A stretch of DNA of 64,000 nucleotides from Rhodoferax ferrireducens (GCA_002083775.1 MTEI01000002.1:558001-622000), one strand, 5' to 3'. Shown: positions 52,402 to 61,816, numbered from the stretch's first letter. The notes: a model not told the origin generated them from the sequence alone. Numbers and translations: made by a program.

Positions 52402-52935
52402 TTACATTTTGGAGAAGGCATTGCCCAGCGCGAACACCGAGTTGGGCGCATTCACCCGCATCGGCTGGATCGGCATGCTGGAAATGGCGCGTTTGAGGGT
52501 GGGTTTTTCTTCCAGCTCAAAACCCTTGGCCAATTGCTCGTCCACCAGCTTTTGCAGGCTGACCGAGTCTAAAAACTCGACCATCTTGACGTTGAGTGAG
52601 TCCCACAGATCGTGTGTCATGCAGCGGTGGCCTTCGCCCAGGCAGTTGCCTTTGCCGCCGCATTGGGTGGCGTCCAGCGGCTCGTCCACCGAGGTGATAA
52701 TTTCAGCCACGGTGATGTTGTCGGCGGACTTGGCCAGCGTGTAGCCGCCGCCGGGGCCGCGGGTGGACTCCACCAGCGCATGGCGGCGCAGCTTGCCAAA
52801 CAGCTGCTCCAGGTACGACAGAGAAATTTGTTGGCGCTGGCTGATCGCTGCCAGGGTAACGGGGCCAGCAGATTGGCGCAGCCCCAGATCAATCATCGCA
52901 GTGACCGCAAAACGGCCTTTGGTGGTGAGACGCAT
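52402..52935 (-). CDS. iscR: Fe-S cluster regulator IscR
   Basis: The 177-residue Rrf2-family protein has a winged helix-turn-helix N-terminus (MRLTTKGRFAVTAMIDLGLR; LSYLEQLFGKLRRHALVES) and three cluster-binding cysteines at 92, 98 and 105 (QCGGKGNCLGEGHRC). The holo-protein represses its own operon. An IscR type 1 box overlaps the promoter upstream. Confidence 0.95.
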   Translation of the reverse strand: MRLTTKGRFAVTAMIDLGLRQSAGPVTLAAISQRQQISLSYLEQLFGKLRRHALVESTRGPGGGYTLAKSADNITVAEIITSVDEPLDATQCGGKGNCLGEGHRCMTHDLWDSLNVKMVEFLDSVSLQKLVDEQLAKGFELEEKPTLKRAISSMPIQPMRVNAPNSVFALGNAFSKM

Positions 52936-52974
52936 GGCAAGCTCCTGACTTTCGGTTGATGACTAGCCAGCTGT

Positions 52975-52999
52975 TTTGCCGACTAATTGAGTCAAGTAT
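52975..52999 (-). promoter_or_regulatory. IscR type 1 binding site in the isc promoter
   Basis: The site reads CCGACT-AATTG-AGTC-AAG-TAT on the plus strand (GACT at 52981-52984, AGTC at 52990-52993), matching the consensus YYGACT-RWWWY-AGTC-RRSTAT at nearly every position. On the reverse strand the TTGACT of the site doubles as the -35 element, so bound Fe-S IscR would block transcription. Confidence 0.8.
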
Positions 53000-53078
53000 A
53001 TCAAAAACCTAGCGCTGTAGTCGGATAAATAGACTGATTGGTATTTTTTTAAGGTTATTGCGGAAATTTACTAAATTT

Positions 53079-53127
53079 CATAGCTAACTGCCCTTTACCT
53101 ATAGGGGCTAGAGGCCAATTTGATACT
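53079..53127 (+). repeat. Palindromic repeat, copy 11
   Basis: CATAGCTAACTGCCCTTTAC, then CTATAGGGGCTAGAGGCC and the tail AATTTGATACTTAA. It abuts the uvrB stop codon (53127-53129 on the reverse strand), and could be the 3' end of that transcript. Confidence 0.84.
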
Positions 53128-55256
53128 TAAGCCTTCAGGGGAATGACGCCCGCAATGTTGTCGGTGCCTGCCGCGCCAAAGGCCTGCTCTTTCAAAATAG
53201 CCAGCTGATCACGCACCCGCGCAGCTTTTTCAAACTCCAGATTGCGGGCGTGTTCGAGCATGAGTTTTTCCAGGCGCTTGATCTCGCGCGAGATGTCTTT
53301 TTCGCTCATCTCTTCCACCTGCGCACGCTGCAAAGCGTCGCGCTCCAGCTTCTCAGCCTCTTTGCCGGCCTTTTCGCTGTAGACGCCGTCGATCAAGTCG
53401 CGCACTTCCTTGATGATGCTGCGCGGCGTGATGCCGTTTTTCAGGTTGTGCGCCACCTGCTTGGCGCGGCGGCGCTGGGTTTCGCCCATGGCGCGCTCCA
53501 TGGAGTTGGTGATCTTGTCGGCATACAAAATCGCCCTGCCCTCCACATTGCGCGCGGCACGGCCAATGGTCTGGATCAGCGAGCGCTCGGAGCGCAAAAA
53601 ACCTTCCTTGTCGGCGTCCAGAATGGCGACCAGTGAGACTTCGGGAATGTCCAGCCCTTCACGCAGCAGGTTGATGCCCACGAGCACGTCAAAGGTGCCC
53701 AGGCGCAGGTCGCGGATGATCTCGACCCGCTCCACCGTGTCAATGTCACTGTGCAGGTAGCGTACTTTGACGCCGTTGTCACTCAAATAGTCGGTGAGCT
53801 GCTCGGCCATGCGTTTGGTGAGGGTGGTGATCAGCACCCGCTCGTGTTTGTCGACGCGGATGCGGATTTCTTGCAACACGTCGTCCACCTGGCTGGTGGC
53901 TGGGCGCACTTCCACCTCGGGGTCAACCAGACCGGTCGGGCGCACCAGTTGCTCCACCACTTGACCGGCGTGGTCTTTTTCCCATTGCGCGGGCGTGGCG
54001 GAGACAAAAATCGCCTGGCGCATACGCGTCTCAAATTCTTCAAAGCGCAGCGGCCGGTTGTCCAGCGCGCTGGGTAACCTGAAGCCGTATTCCACCAGCG
54101 TGGTCTTGCGCGAGCGGTCGCCGTTGTACATGCCGCCAAACTGGCCAATCAACACGTGCGACTCGTCCAGAAACATCACCGCGTCTTTGGGCAGGTAGTC
54201 GGTCAGCGTGGCGGGTGGCTCACCAGGGGCGGCACCACTCAGATGCCGGGAATAGTTTTCGATGCCCTTGCAGTGGCCAACCTCGCTGAGCATTTCCAGG
54301 TCAAACCGGGTGCGCTGCTCGATACGCTGCGCTTCCACCAGCTTGCCTTGGCCCACGAACTCCTTGATGCGGGCCGCCAGTTCAAGCTTGATCGCTTCGA
54401 CCGCAGACAACACCTGCTCGCGCGGCGTCACGTAATGACTGCTGGGATAGACGGTGAAGCGAGGAATCTTTTGGCGGATGCGCCCGGTCAGCGGGTCAAA
54501 CAGTTGCAGGCTCTCGATCTCGTCGTCAAACAGCTCGACCCGGATCGCCATCTCGGAGTGTTCGGCCGGAAAAATGTCGATGGTGTCGCCGCGCACCCGA
54601 AACGCACCGCGTGAAAAATCAATGTCGTTGCGTTGGTACTGCATACGCACCAGCTGCGCAATCATGTCGCGCTGGCCCATCTTGTCACCGGCGCGCAGCG
54701 TCATCACCATCTTGTGGTACGCCTCAGGCTGGCCAATGCCGTAGATGGCCGACACGGTGGCGACGATCACCACGTCACGCCGCTCCAGCACACTTTTGGT
54801 GCAGCTCAGGCGCATCTGCTCGATGTGTTCGTTGATGGCCGAGTCTTTTTCAATGAACAAGTCGCGCTGCGGTACATAGGCCTCGGGCTGGTAATAGTCG
54901 TAGTAGCTGACGAAATACTCCACCGCGTTCTTCGGGAAAAACTCGCGGAACTCGCTGTACAACTGCGCCGCCAGCGTTTTGTTGGGTGCAAAAACAATAG
55001 CAGGCCGCCCAAGCCGGGCAATCACATTGGCCATGGTGAAGGTTTTGCCGGAGCCGGTGACACCCAGCAACGTCTGGAACACCTCGCCGTCTTCCACACC
55101 TTCTACCAGCTGGTTGATGGCCTCGGGCTGGTCACCGGCAGGTGGGTACGGCTGGTACAGCTCAAAGGGCGAGCCCGGAAAGCTGACAAACTGGCCGGTG
55201 CGGATGTGCTCGGCATCGTCAGAAGGAACAAGCGTGATCGGTGTGGGCGCGGACAT
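53127..55256 (-). CDS. uvrB: Excinuclease ABC subunit B
   Basis: The 709-residue helicase-like protein has Walker [15 protein letters not shown], the flexible beta-hairpin region [16 protein letters not shown] for DNA damage verification, helicase motif [11 protein letters not shown], and a C-terminal UVR motif (about 660-700, [20 protein letters not shown]) for UvrC contact. It acts in nucleotide excision repair. The chosen ATG ([12 protein letters not shown]) replaces a TTG nine codons upstream. A palindromic repeat immediately follows the stop. Confidence 0.96.
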   Translation of the reverse strand: MSAPTPITLVPSDDAEHIRTGQFVSFPGSPFELYQPYPPAGDQPEAINQLVEGVEDGEVFQTLLGVTGSGKTFTMANVIARLGRPAIVFAPNKTLAAQLYSEFREFFPKNAVEYFVSYYDYYQPEAYVPQRDLFIEKDSAINEHIEQMRLSCTKSVLERRDVVIVATVSAIYGIGQPEAYHKMVMTLRAGDKMGQRDMIAQLVRMQYQRNDIDFSRGAFRVRGDTIDIFPAEHSEMAIRVELFDDEIESLQLFDPLTGRIRQKIPRFTVYPSSHYVTPREQVLSAVEAIKLELAARIKEFVGQGKLVEAQRIEQRTRFDLEMLSEVGHCKGIENYSRHLSGAAPGEPPATLTDYLPKDAVMFLDESHVLIGQFGGMYNGDRSRKTTLVEYGFRLPSALDNRPLRFEEFETRMRQAIFVSATPAQWEKDHAGQVVEQLVRPTGLVDPEVEVRPATSQVDDVLQEIRIRVDKHERVLITTLTKRMAEQLTDYLSDNGVKVRYLHSDIDTVERVEIIRDLRLGTFDVLVGINLLREGLDIPEVSLVAILDADKEGFLRSERSLIQTIGRAARNVEGRAILYADKITNSMERAMGETQRRRAKQVAHNLKNGITPRSIIKEVRDLIDGVYSEKAGKEAEKLERDALQRAQVEEMSEKDISREIKRLEKLMLEHARNLEFEKAARVRDQLAILKEQAFGAAGTDNIAGVIPLKA

Positions 55257-55283
55257 GGGGTGGGTGCAATCGGTTGGAGGCAA

Positions 55284-55655
55284 CCGAGCATGTTATCCAA
55301 CTCCGTTCAGGCAAGCAGGCAGTGGATGCGATCCAAACTGTTGTGGTCTCTCCCGCTGTCAAAGTCAACGTTTCATGTCAAACCCGGCTGATTGGGCAAA
55401 CACCAGCGTGTCAACTTGTGCCCAACATCTCTATTTCAAAAAGCGCGTTGGACGAATCCGCATGATGACCATCGTTTCTTTCAGACCCGCAGCGCCCTGA
55501 AAGGCCAGCGGGCCGTTCGTCGAGCAATACCCCTGATAGCAACGTGTGATTACGATATCTGGAAAATTGAACTCGTTGGTAACTTTTTGACTTTTAGCGT
55601 CAACCAACGCAACCAACCAGTTCAATTCCTTTTCAATCCCTTCTTCGAGGTGACC
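55284..55655. other. Gene-free region upstream of the small membrane protein
   Basis: About 370 bases contain no ORF with good start signals. TTGAC (55587-55591) and GTCAA (55599-55603) form a dyad within a larger GTTGGT/ACCAAC arrangement (55575-55608), possibly a regulator site in the promoter of the following gene. A clear -10 was not found. Confidence 0.4.
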
Positions 55656-55829
55656 ATGCGCTCTGATCTGAATGAATTCGTGACCAAGTACCTCACCCTC
55701 GTTGGTGCCACCGTGATGGCCGTGGGTTTTGTGGCCTTTGTGGCCACGTCTTACGATGAAACCCGTGCCGAGGGCCAGACCAGCGCCGTGCAGGGCAGCA
55801 TCGCACCCAGCCAGACCACCGGCTCTTGA
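55656..55829 (+). CDS. Small single-pass membrane protein (57 residues)
   Basis: An ATG preceded by GAGG (55647-55650) opens MRSDLNEFVTKYLTLVGATV, with a hydrophobic helix at about residues 13-34 and a hydrophilic tail TSYDETRAEGQTSAVQGSIA. No function is known. It stands between uvrB and the aromatic aminotransferase gene with its own upstream region; the ORF extends further upstream in frame but without start signals. Confidence 0.7.
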   Translation: MRSDLNEFVTKYLTLVGATVMAVGFVAFVATSYDETRAEGQTSAVQGSIAPSQTTGS

Positions 55830-55958
55830 GCGTGTGTTGACCCCCGGCCAGGCAGCGCCGGGATAGGGTCTGGGCAGGGTCCAAGTTGTCAGTAAAATGC
55901 CGGGTTGTCCGGCCACAGGCTGGTCTTGCGCCCTCACCCCACTCCACAGGACCCTCTC

Positions 55959-57155
55959 ATGTCACTCTTTTCTGCTGTCGAAATGGCCCCCCGCGACCCG
56001 ATTCTGGGTCTCAACGAGCAATTCAACGCCGACACCAACCCTGCCAAGGTCAACCTGGGTGTAGGCGTTTACTTTGACGACAACGGCAAGCTGCCCCTGC
56101 TGCAGTGCGTGCAGGCCTTTGAGAAAACCATGATGGACAAGCCCACCGCCCGTGGCTACCTGCCCATCGACGGTATTGCCGCCTACGACGCTGCCGTCAA
56201 AGGCCTGGTGTTTGGTGCCGACAGCGAGCCCGTCCGCAATGGCCGCGTAGCCACCATTCAGGCTTTGGGTGGCACCGGTGGCCTCAAAATTGGCGCCGAT
56301 TTTCTCAAGCGCCTCAACCCCGATGCCAAGGTGCTGATTTCTGACCCCAGCTGGGAAAATCACCGCGCGCTGTTCACCAACGCCGGTTTCACCGTGGAAA
56401 GCTACCGCTACTACGATCCCGCAACCCGTGGCCTGGACTTTCCCGGCATGCTGGCCGACCTGAACGCCGCCGCACCCGGCACCGTGGTGGTGTTGCACGC
56501 CTGCTGCCACAACCCCACCGGCTACGACATCACCCCGGCGCAGTGGGACGACGTCATTGCCGTGGTCAAGGCGAAAAACCTGACCGCTTTCCTGGACATG
56601 GCTTACCAAGGCTTTGGTTACGGCATTGCGGAAGACGGGGCGGTGATCGGCAAGTTTGTCGACGCCGGACTGGACTTTTTTGTCTCCACCTCTTTTTCCA
56701 AGAGCTTCAGCCTGTACGGCGAACGCGTCGGCGCCCTGAGCGTGTTGTGCGCCAACAAGGAAGAAGCCGCCCGCGTGCTGAGCCAGCTCAAGATCGTCAT
56801 TCGCACCAACTACAGCAACCCGCCCACCCACGGCGGCGCCATCGTGGCCGGTGTGCTTAACAACCCCGAGCTGCGCGCCCTGTGGGAAGGCGAGCTGGGC
56901 GAGATGCGCGTGCGCATCAAGGCCATGCGCCAGAAGCTGGTCGACGGCCTGAAGGCCGCTGGCGTGCAGCAGGACATGAGTTTCATCACCCAGCAGATCG
57001 GCATGTTCAGCTACTCGGGCCTCTCCAAAGACCAGATGGTGCGCCTGCGCAACGAGTTTGGTGTGTACGGCACCGACACCGGCCGCATGTGTGTGGCGGC
57101 ACTCAACAGCAAGAACATTGACTACGTCTGCGCCTGCATCGCCAAAGTGGTCTGA
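55959..57155 (+). CDS. tyrB: Aromatic amino acid aminotransferase (AspC/TyrB family)
   Basis: The 398-residue subgroup I aminotransferase has NLGVGVYFDDNGKLPLL, the PLP phosphate site, CCHNPTGYDITPAQWDDV, SFSKSFSLYGERVGALSV with the PLP Lys, and GVYGTDTGRMCVAAL with the alpha-carboxylate Arg. These enzymes interconvert Asp, Tyr, Phe or Trp with keto acids; which is preferred here cannot be told. An AGGA-type SD precedes the chosen ATG and the 18-residue in-frame extension was dropped. It could supply indole- or phenylpyruvate for the IpdC-like enzyme. Confidence 0.9.
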   Translation: MSLFSAVEMAPRDPILGLNEQFNADTNPAKVNLGVGVYFDDNGKLPLLQCVQAFEKTMMDKPTARGYLPIDGIAAYDAAVKGLVFGADSEPVRNGRVATIQALGGTGGLKIGADFLKRLNPDAKVLISDPSWENHRALFTNAGFTVESYRYYDPATRGLDFPGMLADLNAAAPGTVVVLHACCHNPTGYDITPAQWDDVIAVVKAKNLTAFLDMAYQGFGYGIAEDGAVIGKFVDAGLDFFVSTSFSKSFSLYGERVGALSVLCANKEEAARVLSQLKIVIRTNYSNPPTHGGAIVAGVLNNPELRALWEGELGEMRVRIKAMRQKLVDGLKAAGVQQDMSFITQQIGMFSYSGLSKDQMVRLRNEFGVYGTDTGRMCVAALNSKNIDYVCACIAKVV

Positions 57156-57162
57156 TCTTCAA

Positions 57163-57222
57163 GCTTATATAAGAAATAGCTGCCTAGCCCTTATGCTGTA
57201 AGGGCTGGTAGCTATTTTTTTA
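57163..57222 (-). repeat. Palindromic repeat, copy 12
   Basis: On the reverse strand AATAGCTACCAGCCCTTACA is followed by GCATAAGGGCTAGGCAGCT and TATTTCTTATATAAG. The stem CAGCCCTTA/TAAGGGCTA is intact. It lies between the aminotransferase and DUF2520 genes and is followed by a T-run, so it may terminate transcription. Confidence 0.87.
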
Positions 57223-57238
57223 TGAGTCAATACCTGAC

Positions 57239-58057
57239 ATGACCAGCCTCAACATCATCGGTGCTGGCCGCGTTGGCCAGACGCTGGGGCGGCTGTTTCA
57301 TGACACTGGGGTGTTCAGCATCCAGGCGGTGCTGGCCCGCACGCCCGCCAGCGCGCAGGTGGCGCAACATGTCATCGGCGCAGGTTGGGCGGCCACAGAC
57401 CTGGGCGCTTTGCCACAGGCTGATGTCTGGATGCTGTCGGTGCCCGACACCCAGATCGCCCCGATGGCTGAAGCGCTGGCGGCTTTGACGTGCACCGCAG
57501 GCCTGCGCCCGGCCCTGGCTTTCCACTGCAGCGGCGCGCTGGGCTCGGACGAACTGGCACCCCTGCGCCAAGCGGGCTGGCAGGTGGCCAGCGCGCACCC
57601 GTTGTTGAGTTTTGCCCGGCCAGAACTGGCGCTGACGCAATTCGCGGGCACACCCTGCGCGCTGGAAGGGGACGCCCAGGCGCTGCCAAGCCTGCAAACG
57701 GCTTTCCAGCGCATTGGCGGCCAGTGCTTCATGCTGCAGGCGCAGCACAAACTGCTCTACCACGCTGGTGCCGTTTTTGCCACCAACTTTTTACCGGTGC
57801 TGCAGGATCTGGCCGAGCAGTTGTGGCAGCACAGCGGCATGCCCGCTGAACTGGCACCACACCTGCGTGCCACCCTGCTGCACAACGCCGTCAACAACAT
57901 CGTGGCGCTTGGGCCCCAGGCCGCCCTGACCGGCCCGGCAGCCCGTGGCGATGCGGCGCTGGTGGCGCGCCAAAGCCAGGCGGTGAGCCAGTGGAACGCC
58001 GATGCCGGTGCCGCATACGACGCACTCAGCACGCTGGCAAAACGGCTGGCCAGATAA
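57239..58057 (+). CDS. DUF2520 / Rossmann-like oxidoreductase-fold protein
   Basis: The 272-residue protein has an N-terminal Rossmann fold (LNIIGAGRVGQTLGRLF; SVPDTQIAPM) and a C-terminal helical DUF2520 domain (HAGAVFATNFLPVLQDLAEQ). It resembles 6-phosphogluconate dehydrogenase-like NADP-binding proteins; no reaction is known. The ATG is directly downstream of a repeat copy with no strong SD. It is convergent with the ygiD-like gene. Confidence 0.88.
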   Translation: MTSLNIIGAGRVGQTLGRLFHDTGVFSIQAVLARTPASAQVAQHVIGAGWAATDLGALPQADVWMLSVPDTQIAPMAEALAALTCTAGLRPALAFHCSGALGSDELAPLRQAGWQVASAHPLLSFARPELALTQFAGTPCALEGDAQALPSLQTAFQRIGGQCFMLQAQHKLLYHAGAVFATNFLPVLQDLAEQLWQHSGMPAELAPHLRATLLHNAVNNIVALGPQAALTGPAARGDAALVARQSQAVSQWNADAGAAYDALSTLAKRLAR

Positions 58058-58100
58058 AACGCAGCAGGCCCTTGCTCCGGGGACGCCATGACGGCCCTCT

Positions 58101-58949
58101 TTAACGATCACCCCAGACCACCGAGCGCATCGAGATGGAGGCCGCCTGAAAGTCAGCATTGAAGAACTTTGGCTTTTCACCCAGGCTGGCGGCCGCGGCC
58201 GCATACAGCAGTGGCAAAAAGTGCTCGTGGCTGGGGTGTGACAGGCGGGCGATCGTTCCCAGTTTCTGAAAATCCTGCAGCGCCTGCAGATCGCCCACCT
58301 GCAGAACCCCGGTGATGGTGTCATCAAATTCACGGGCCCAGTCAAAAGTTTGATCCGGCCGGGCATCACCTTGCATGGTGCCCAGGTTGTGCACGATGTT
58401 GCCGCTGGCCACTATCAACAAGCCAAGCTCTCGCAACGGGGCAAGCTGCCGGCCCAGAGCCAGATGTTCAGAAGGCGGGCGGCGGACATCCATGCTGAGC
58501 TGGATCACCGGAATGTCAGCCGCCGGGAACATCGGCTTCAAAACACCCCAGGCCCCATGATCCAGGCCCCAGGTGTGCTCATCAAGTTGCAGCGGCTGCT
58601 GGTTGTGCGGCTGGCGCAGAAACTCCGACAACGCCAGCGCGGCTTCGGGGAACCCGGGTGCCGGATACTGCTGCTCAAACAGCACTTTGGGAAAGCCACC
58701 AAAGTCATGGACGGTTTTGGGCTGCGCCATGGCAGTCAGCCACCAACCGTCGGTCAGCCAGTGCGCTGATACACACACAATGAGTCGCGGGCGCGGCCAT
58801 GTCAGACCAAATTGCGAACCCAGTGCCTGCCAGCTTTGGAAATAGCTGTTGCCGGGCAACGCGTTCATGGGGCTCCCGTGACCCAGAAAAAGCACGGGCA
58901 AAGGCTCAGTTTTGGAAAGAAGGCGCGTGATGGGTGGGTTTGCGGTCAT
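58101..58949 (-). CDS. ygiD: DOPA 4,5-dioxygenase-like extradiol ring-cleavage enzyme (YgiD)
   Basis: The 282-residue protein belongs to the LigB/DODA extradiol class III family. LPVLFLGHGSPMNALPG (metal His), VCVSAHWLTDGWW, LDHGAWGVLKPMFP and LLIVASGNIVHNLG provide the iron ligands and acid-base residues. Plant homologues cleave DOPA in betalain synthesis, and E. coli YgiD is similar. The ATG chosen starts MTANPPITRLLSK; a longer start would cross the depolymerase promoter. It is divergent from phaZ. Confidence 0.88.
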   Translation of the reverse strand: MTANPPITRLLSKTEPLPVLFLGHGSPMNALPGNSYFQSWQALGSQFGLTWPRPRLIVCVSAHWLTDGWWLTAMAQPKTVHDFGGFPKVLFEQQYPAPGFPEAALALSEFLRQPHNQQPLQLDEHTWGLDHGAWGVLKPMFPAADIPVIQLSMDVRRPPSEHLALGRQLAPLRELGLLIVASGNIVHNLGTMQGDARPDQTFDWAREFDDTITGVLQVGDLQALQDFQKLGTIARLSHPSHEHFLPLLYAAAAASLGEKPKFFNADFQAASISMRSVVWGDR

Positions 58950-59003
58950 TTCTTTGTCATCTTGGTGATTCAACTGATGTATTTTTCGGCCAGTCCTGCT
59001 ATA

Positions 59004-59016
59004 TTGCACTGCAACA
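59004..59016 (+). promoter_or_regulatory. PhaR-like operator upstream of the PHB depolymerase
   Basis: TTGCACTGCAACA contains the same 12-mer (TGCACTGCAACA) found at 1104-1115 next to the phasin promoter. It lies 22 bases upstream of the depolymerase GTG. A TATATTGCAC-type -10 region overlaps it, so repression by PhaR is a reasonable inference. Confidence 0.55.
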
Positions 59017-59038
59017 TTTTCATTCTAAAGGGGACGCC

Positions 59039-60610
59039 GTGCTCTACAAGTTTTATGAAACCCAACGCTCATTGATAGAACCGTTGACCGATTTGGCGGC
59101 ATCCGCTGCCAAGATCTACGCCAATCCGCTTTCCCTATGGGGCCAACACCCATTGGCGCAGCGTATCTCGGCCGGCTACGACCTGATGCACCGCCTGGGC
59201 AAAGACTACGAAAAGCCCGAATTCGGCCTGCGCACCGCCGATGTGGATGGTGTCGATGTGGCCATCCATGAGCGCGTGGAGCTGAAAAAGCCATTTTGCG
59301 AGCTGCGCCGTTTCAAGCGTTATACCGATGACCTTGCGACCCTGTCCAAGCTGAAAGACCAGCCGGCGGTGCTGATCGTGGCACCCCTGTCAGGCCACTA
59401 CGCCACGCTGCTGCGCGATACGGTCAAGACCATGCTCAAAGACCACAAGGTCTACATCACCGACTGGACCAACGCGCGTCTGGTGCCGCTCAGCGAGGGT
59501 GACTTCCACCTGGACGACTACGTCAACTATGTGCAGGAATTTATCCGCCATGTGCAAAAACTGTACGGCAACTGCCATGTGATGAGCGTCTGCCAGCCCA
59601 CCGTGCCGGTGCTGGCTGCCGTGTCGCTGATGGCCAGCCGCGGCGAGCTCACCCCCTTGAGCATGGTGATGATGGGCGGCCCGATTGACGCCAGCAAGTC
59701 ACCCACCAAGGTCAACAATTTGGCCATGAACAAGAAGATGAGCTGGTTTGAAAACAACGTGATTTACCGCGTGCCCAGCCGCTTCCCCGGTGCCGGGCGC
59801 AAGGTGTACCCGGGCTTTTTGCAGCATTCAGGCTTTGTGGCCATGAACCCCAGCAACCACGCCCGCAGCCACTACGATTATTTTCAGGACCTGATCAAGG
59901 GCGACCGCTCCAGTGCCGAAACCCACCGGGCGTTCTATGACGAGTACAACGCCGTGCTGGACATGGACGCCAATTACTACCTGCAGACCATCCAGACCGT
60001 GTTCCAGGACTTCAAGCTGGTCAACGGCACCTGGGACGTGCGCGGCGTGGACGGCCAGATCGAGCATGTGAGCCCGCAAGACATCCAAACCACCGCGCTG
60101 CTGAGCGTGGAGGGTGAGTTGGACGATATCTCTGGCTCCGGCCAGACCGAAGCGGTGCACAGCATTTGCAGCGGCGTGCCCAAGGCCATGCAGGAGCACT
60201 ACGAGGTGGAAGGTGCGGGCCACTACGGTATTTTTGCCGGGCGGCGCTGGCGCGAAATGGTCTACCCGAAGGTGAAGGCGTTCATCCTGCGTTATCAGCC
60301 TCAGCCGGTGGCCAGCACGCCGACCCTGCCCGCCAGCGTAGCGGTTGCTGCCAGTGCTGAATCGGCCGCGCCTGTGGCAGCTGCGCCGGTGGCTGCTGCC
60401 ACCGTTGCCGCACCGAAGAAGCCAATCAAAACCGTTGCCAAAGCGGCGGCCAAGCGGGTCAAAGCGCCTGCCGCCACCCTAGCTGCCACGAAAGCGGCCG
60501 TGGTAACGGTGGCACCTGTGGGACCTGTGGCTGAAGCGGTAGCTGCAGCCGCCCCTGCCAGGGCCGCCAAGCCTGCCGCCCGCAAAAAGGCCGCCCCCCG
60601 CCTGGCATGA
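59039..60610 (+). CDS. phaZ: Intracellular polyhydroxyalkanoate depolymerase (Cys-type)
   Basis: The 523-residue alpha/beta hydrolase begins MLYKFYETQRSLIEPLTDLA, the start of Cupriavidus-type PhaZ1. The nucleophile is Cys185 in MSVCQPTVPVLAAV, with the acid at the GELDDISG region (about 362) and His395 in VEGAGHYGIFAGRRW. It thiolytically or hydrolytically mobilises native PHB granules. After residue about 425 an Ala/Val/Lys/Pro-rich tail of 100 residues resembles H1-type basic domains, unusual in length. GTG start with AAGGGG five bases upstream. Its stop overlaps the RnfB-like gene (ATGA). Confidence 0.9.
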   Translation: MLYKFYETQRSLIEPLTDLAASAAKIYANPLSLWGQHPLAQRISAGYDLMHRLGKDYEKPEFGLRTADVDGVDVAIHERVELKKPFCELRRFKRYTDDLATLSKLKDQPAVLIVAPLSGHYATLLRDTVKTMLKDHKVYITDWTNARLVPLSEGDFHLDDYVNYVQEFIRHVQKLYGNCHVMSVCQPTVPVLAAVSLMASRGELTPLSMVMMGGPIDASKSPTKVNNLAMNKKMSWFENNVIYRVPSRFPGAGRKVYPGFLQHSGFVAMNPSNHARSHYDYFQDLIKGDRSSAETHRAFYDEYNAVLDMDANYYLQTIQTVFQDFKLVNGTWDVRGVDGQIEHVSPQDIQTTALLSVEGELDDISGSGQTEAVHSICSGVPKAMQEHYEVEGAGHYGIFAGRRWREMVYPKVKAFILRYQPQPVASTPTLPASVAVAASAESAAPVAAAPVAAATVAAPKKPIKTVAKAAAKRVKAPAATLAATKAAVVTVAPVGPVAEAVAAAAPARAAKPAARKKAAPRLA

Positions 60611-61260
60611 CCGATCTGGCAGCGCGATTGCTGGCGGCGCTGCCGCAAACCCAATGCACCCGCTGTGGCTACCCGGACTGCGCCGCCTATGCGCAAGCCG
60701 TGGCGGCTGGTGTGGCTGACATCAACCAGTGTCCGCCCGGTGGTGCCCAAGGTGTGGCACGGCTGGCGGCCATCACCGGCCAGCACGTCAAGCCACTCAA
60801 CCCGGACAACGGTCTGGAGGCCCCGCGCAGCATGATGTTTATCGATGAGGACTGGTGCATTGGCTGCACGCTGTGCATCAAGGCCTGCCCGGTGGACGCG
60901 ATTGTGGGCTCTAACAAGCTCATGCACACCGTTCTGGAAGCCTACTGCACGGGCTGCGAACTGTGCCTGCCGGTGTGCCCGGTGGACTGCATCCTGGTGG
61001 AAAACGCCTCAGGCAGTGCCACCGGCTGGGCGGCGTGGTCACCAGCGGATGCTGATCAGGCTCGCGACCGCTATGCCTTCCATAGTTACCGGGTCAAGCG
61101 GGACGGGGGCGAGAACGACCAAAGGCTTGAAGAGAAAGCACGGATGAAGCTGGCCGACCTGGAAGACCATTCCCAGCACACCGACGCGGTGGTGCTGGAC
61201 AAAAAACGCGCCGTGATCGAAGCCGCCTTGGCCCGCGCCCGAGCCAGGCGCAAGACCTGA
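60607..61260 (+). CDS. rnfB: RnfB/RsxB-like ferredoxin without membrane anchor
   Basis: The 217-residue protein has the RnfB Fe-S domain TQCTRCGYPDCAAYAQAV with its fourth Cys in INQCPPGG, then two [4Fe-4S] ferredoxin motifs WCIGCTLCIKACPVDAI and CTGCELCLPVCPVDCI. The N-terminal transmembrane helix of true RnfB is missing and no other rnf genes are nearby. A basic C-terminal helix (EKARMKLADLEDH ... ARARARRKT) follows. It overlaps the depolymerase stop by four bases, so the two are co-translated, though why is not known. Confidence 0.88.
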   Translation: MTDLAARLLAALPQTQCTRCGYPDCAAYAQAVAAGVADINQCPPGGAQGVARLAAITGQHVKPLNPDNGLEAPRSMMFIDEDWCIGCTLCIKACPVDAIVGSNKLMHTVLEAYCTGCELCLPVCPVDCILVENASGSATGWAAWSPADADQARDRYAFHSYRVKRDGGENDQRLEEKARMKLADLEDHSQHTDAVVLDKKRAVIEAALARARARRKT

Positions 61261-61270
61261 CATGCTTGCT

Positions 61271-61298
61271 GTCATGGCGGACTTGATCCGCCATCCAT
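61271..61298. repeat. REP-like palindrome after the RnfB-like gene
   Basis: ATGGCGGACTTGATCCGCCAT (61273-61293, perfect apart from its loop) matches the hairpins in the isc operon and at 9421-9481. It separates convergent rnfB and the VOC gene and may end both transcripts. Confidence 0.7.
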
Positions 61299-61301
61299 GT
61301 C

Positions 61302-61784
61302 TTACCCCGCCAGTTTGGCGAACGCCTCGATCACCTCTGGCGGTGCCTGCACCATCTCAATCAACACACCTTCGCCGCTGATCGGGAACTCTTCGTTGCC
61401 CTTGGGGTGCAAAAAGCAGATGTCAAACCCGGCAGCGCCCTTGCGGATGCCGCCCGGCGCAAAACGCACGCCCTGTGCGGTGAGCCATTCAACGGCTTTG
61501 GGCAAGTCGTCAATCCAGATGCCCACATGGTTCAGCGGGGTGGCGTGCACGGCGGGCTTTTTCTCGATGTCCACCGGCTGCATCAGGTCCACCTCAACCT
61601 TGAACGGGCCTTTGCCCATGGCGCAAATGTCTTCGTCCACGTTTTCGCGGTCGCTCTTGAAGCTGCCCGTGAGTTCCAGCCCCAGCATGTCCACCCACAG
61701 CGTTTGCAGGCGCTGCTTGCTGGTAGCGCCAATGGCGATTTGCTGGATACCCAGCGTTTTGAACGGACGAACGGTTTGGCTCAT
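61302..61784 (-). CDS. VOC family protein, probable methylmalonyl-CoA epimerase
   Basis: The 160-residue vicinal-oxygen-chelate protein has two beta-alpha-beta-beta-beta modules: [20 protein letters not shown] and [20 protein letters not shown], with a Glu near the C-terminus in [11 protein letters not shown]. The metal-binding pattern His/Gln...His...Glu is as in methylmalonyl-CoA epimerase. The adjacent propionyl-CoA carboxylase alpha gene, after a 78-base gap holding a repeat, fits the propionate route through methylmalonyl-CoA. A lactoylglutathione-lyase-like role is the alternative. Confidence 0.75.
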   Translation of the reverse strand: MSQTVRPFKTLGIQQIAIGATSKQRLQTLWVDMLGLELTGSFKSDRENVDEDICAMGKGPFKVEVDLMQPVDIEKKPAVHATPLNHVGIWIDDLPKAVEWLTAQGVRFAPGGIRKGAAGFDICFLHPKGNEEFPISGEGVLIEMVQAPPEVIEAFAKLAG

Positions 61785-61816
61785 GGTGACCTCTTTTTCA
61801 AAAAAGTGATATTAAA

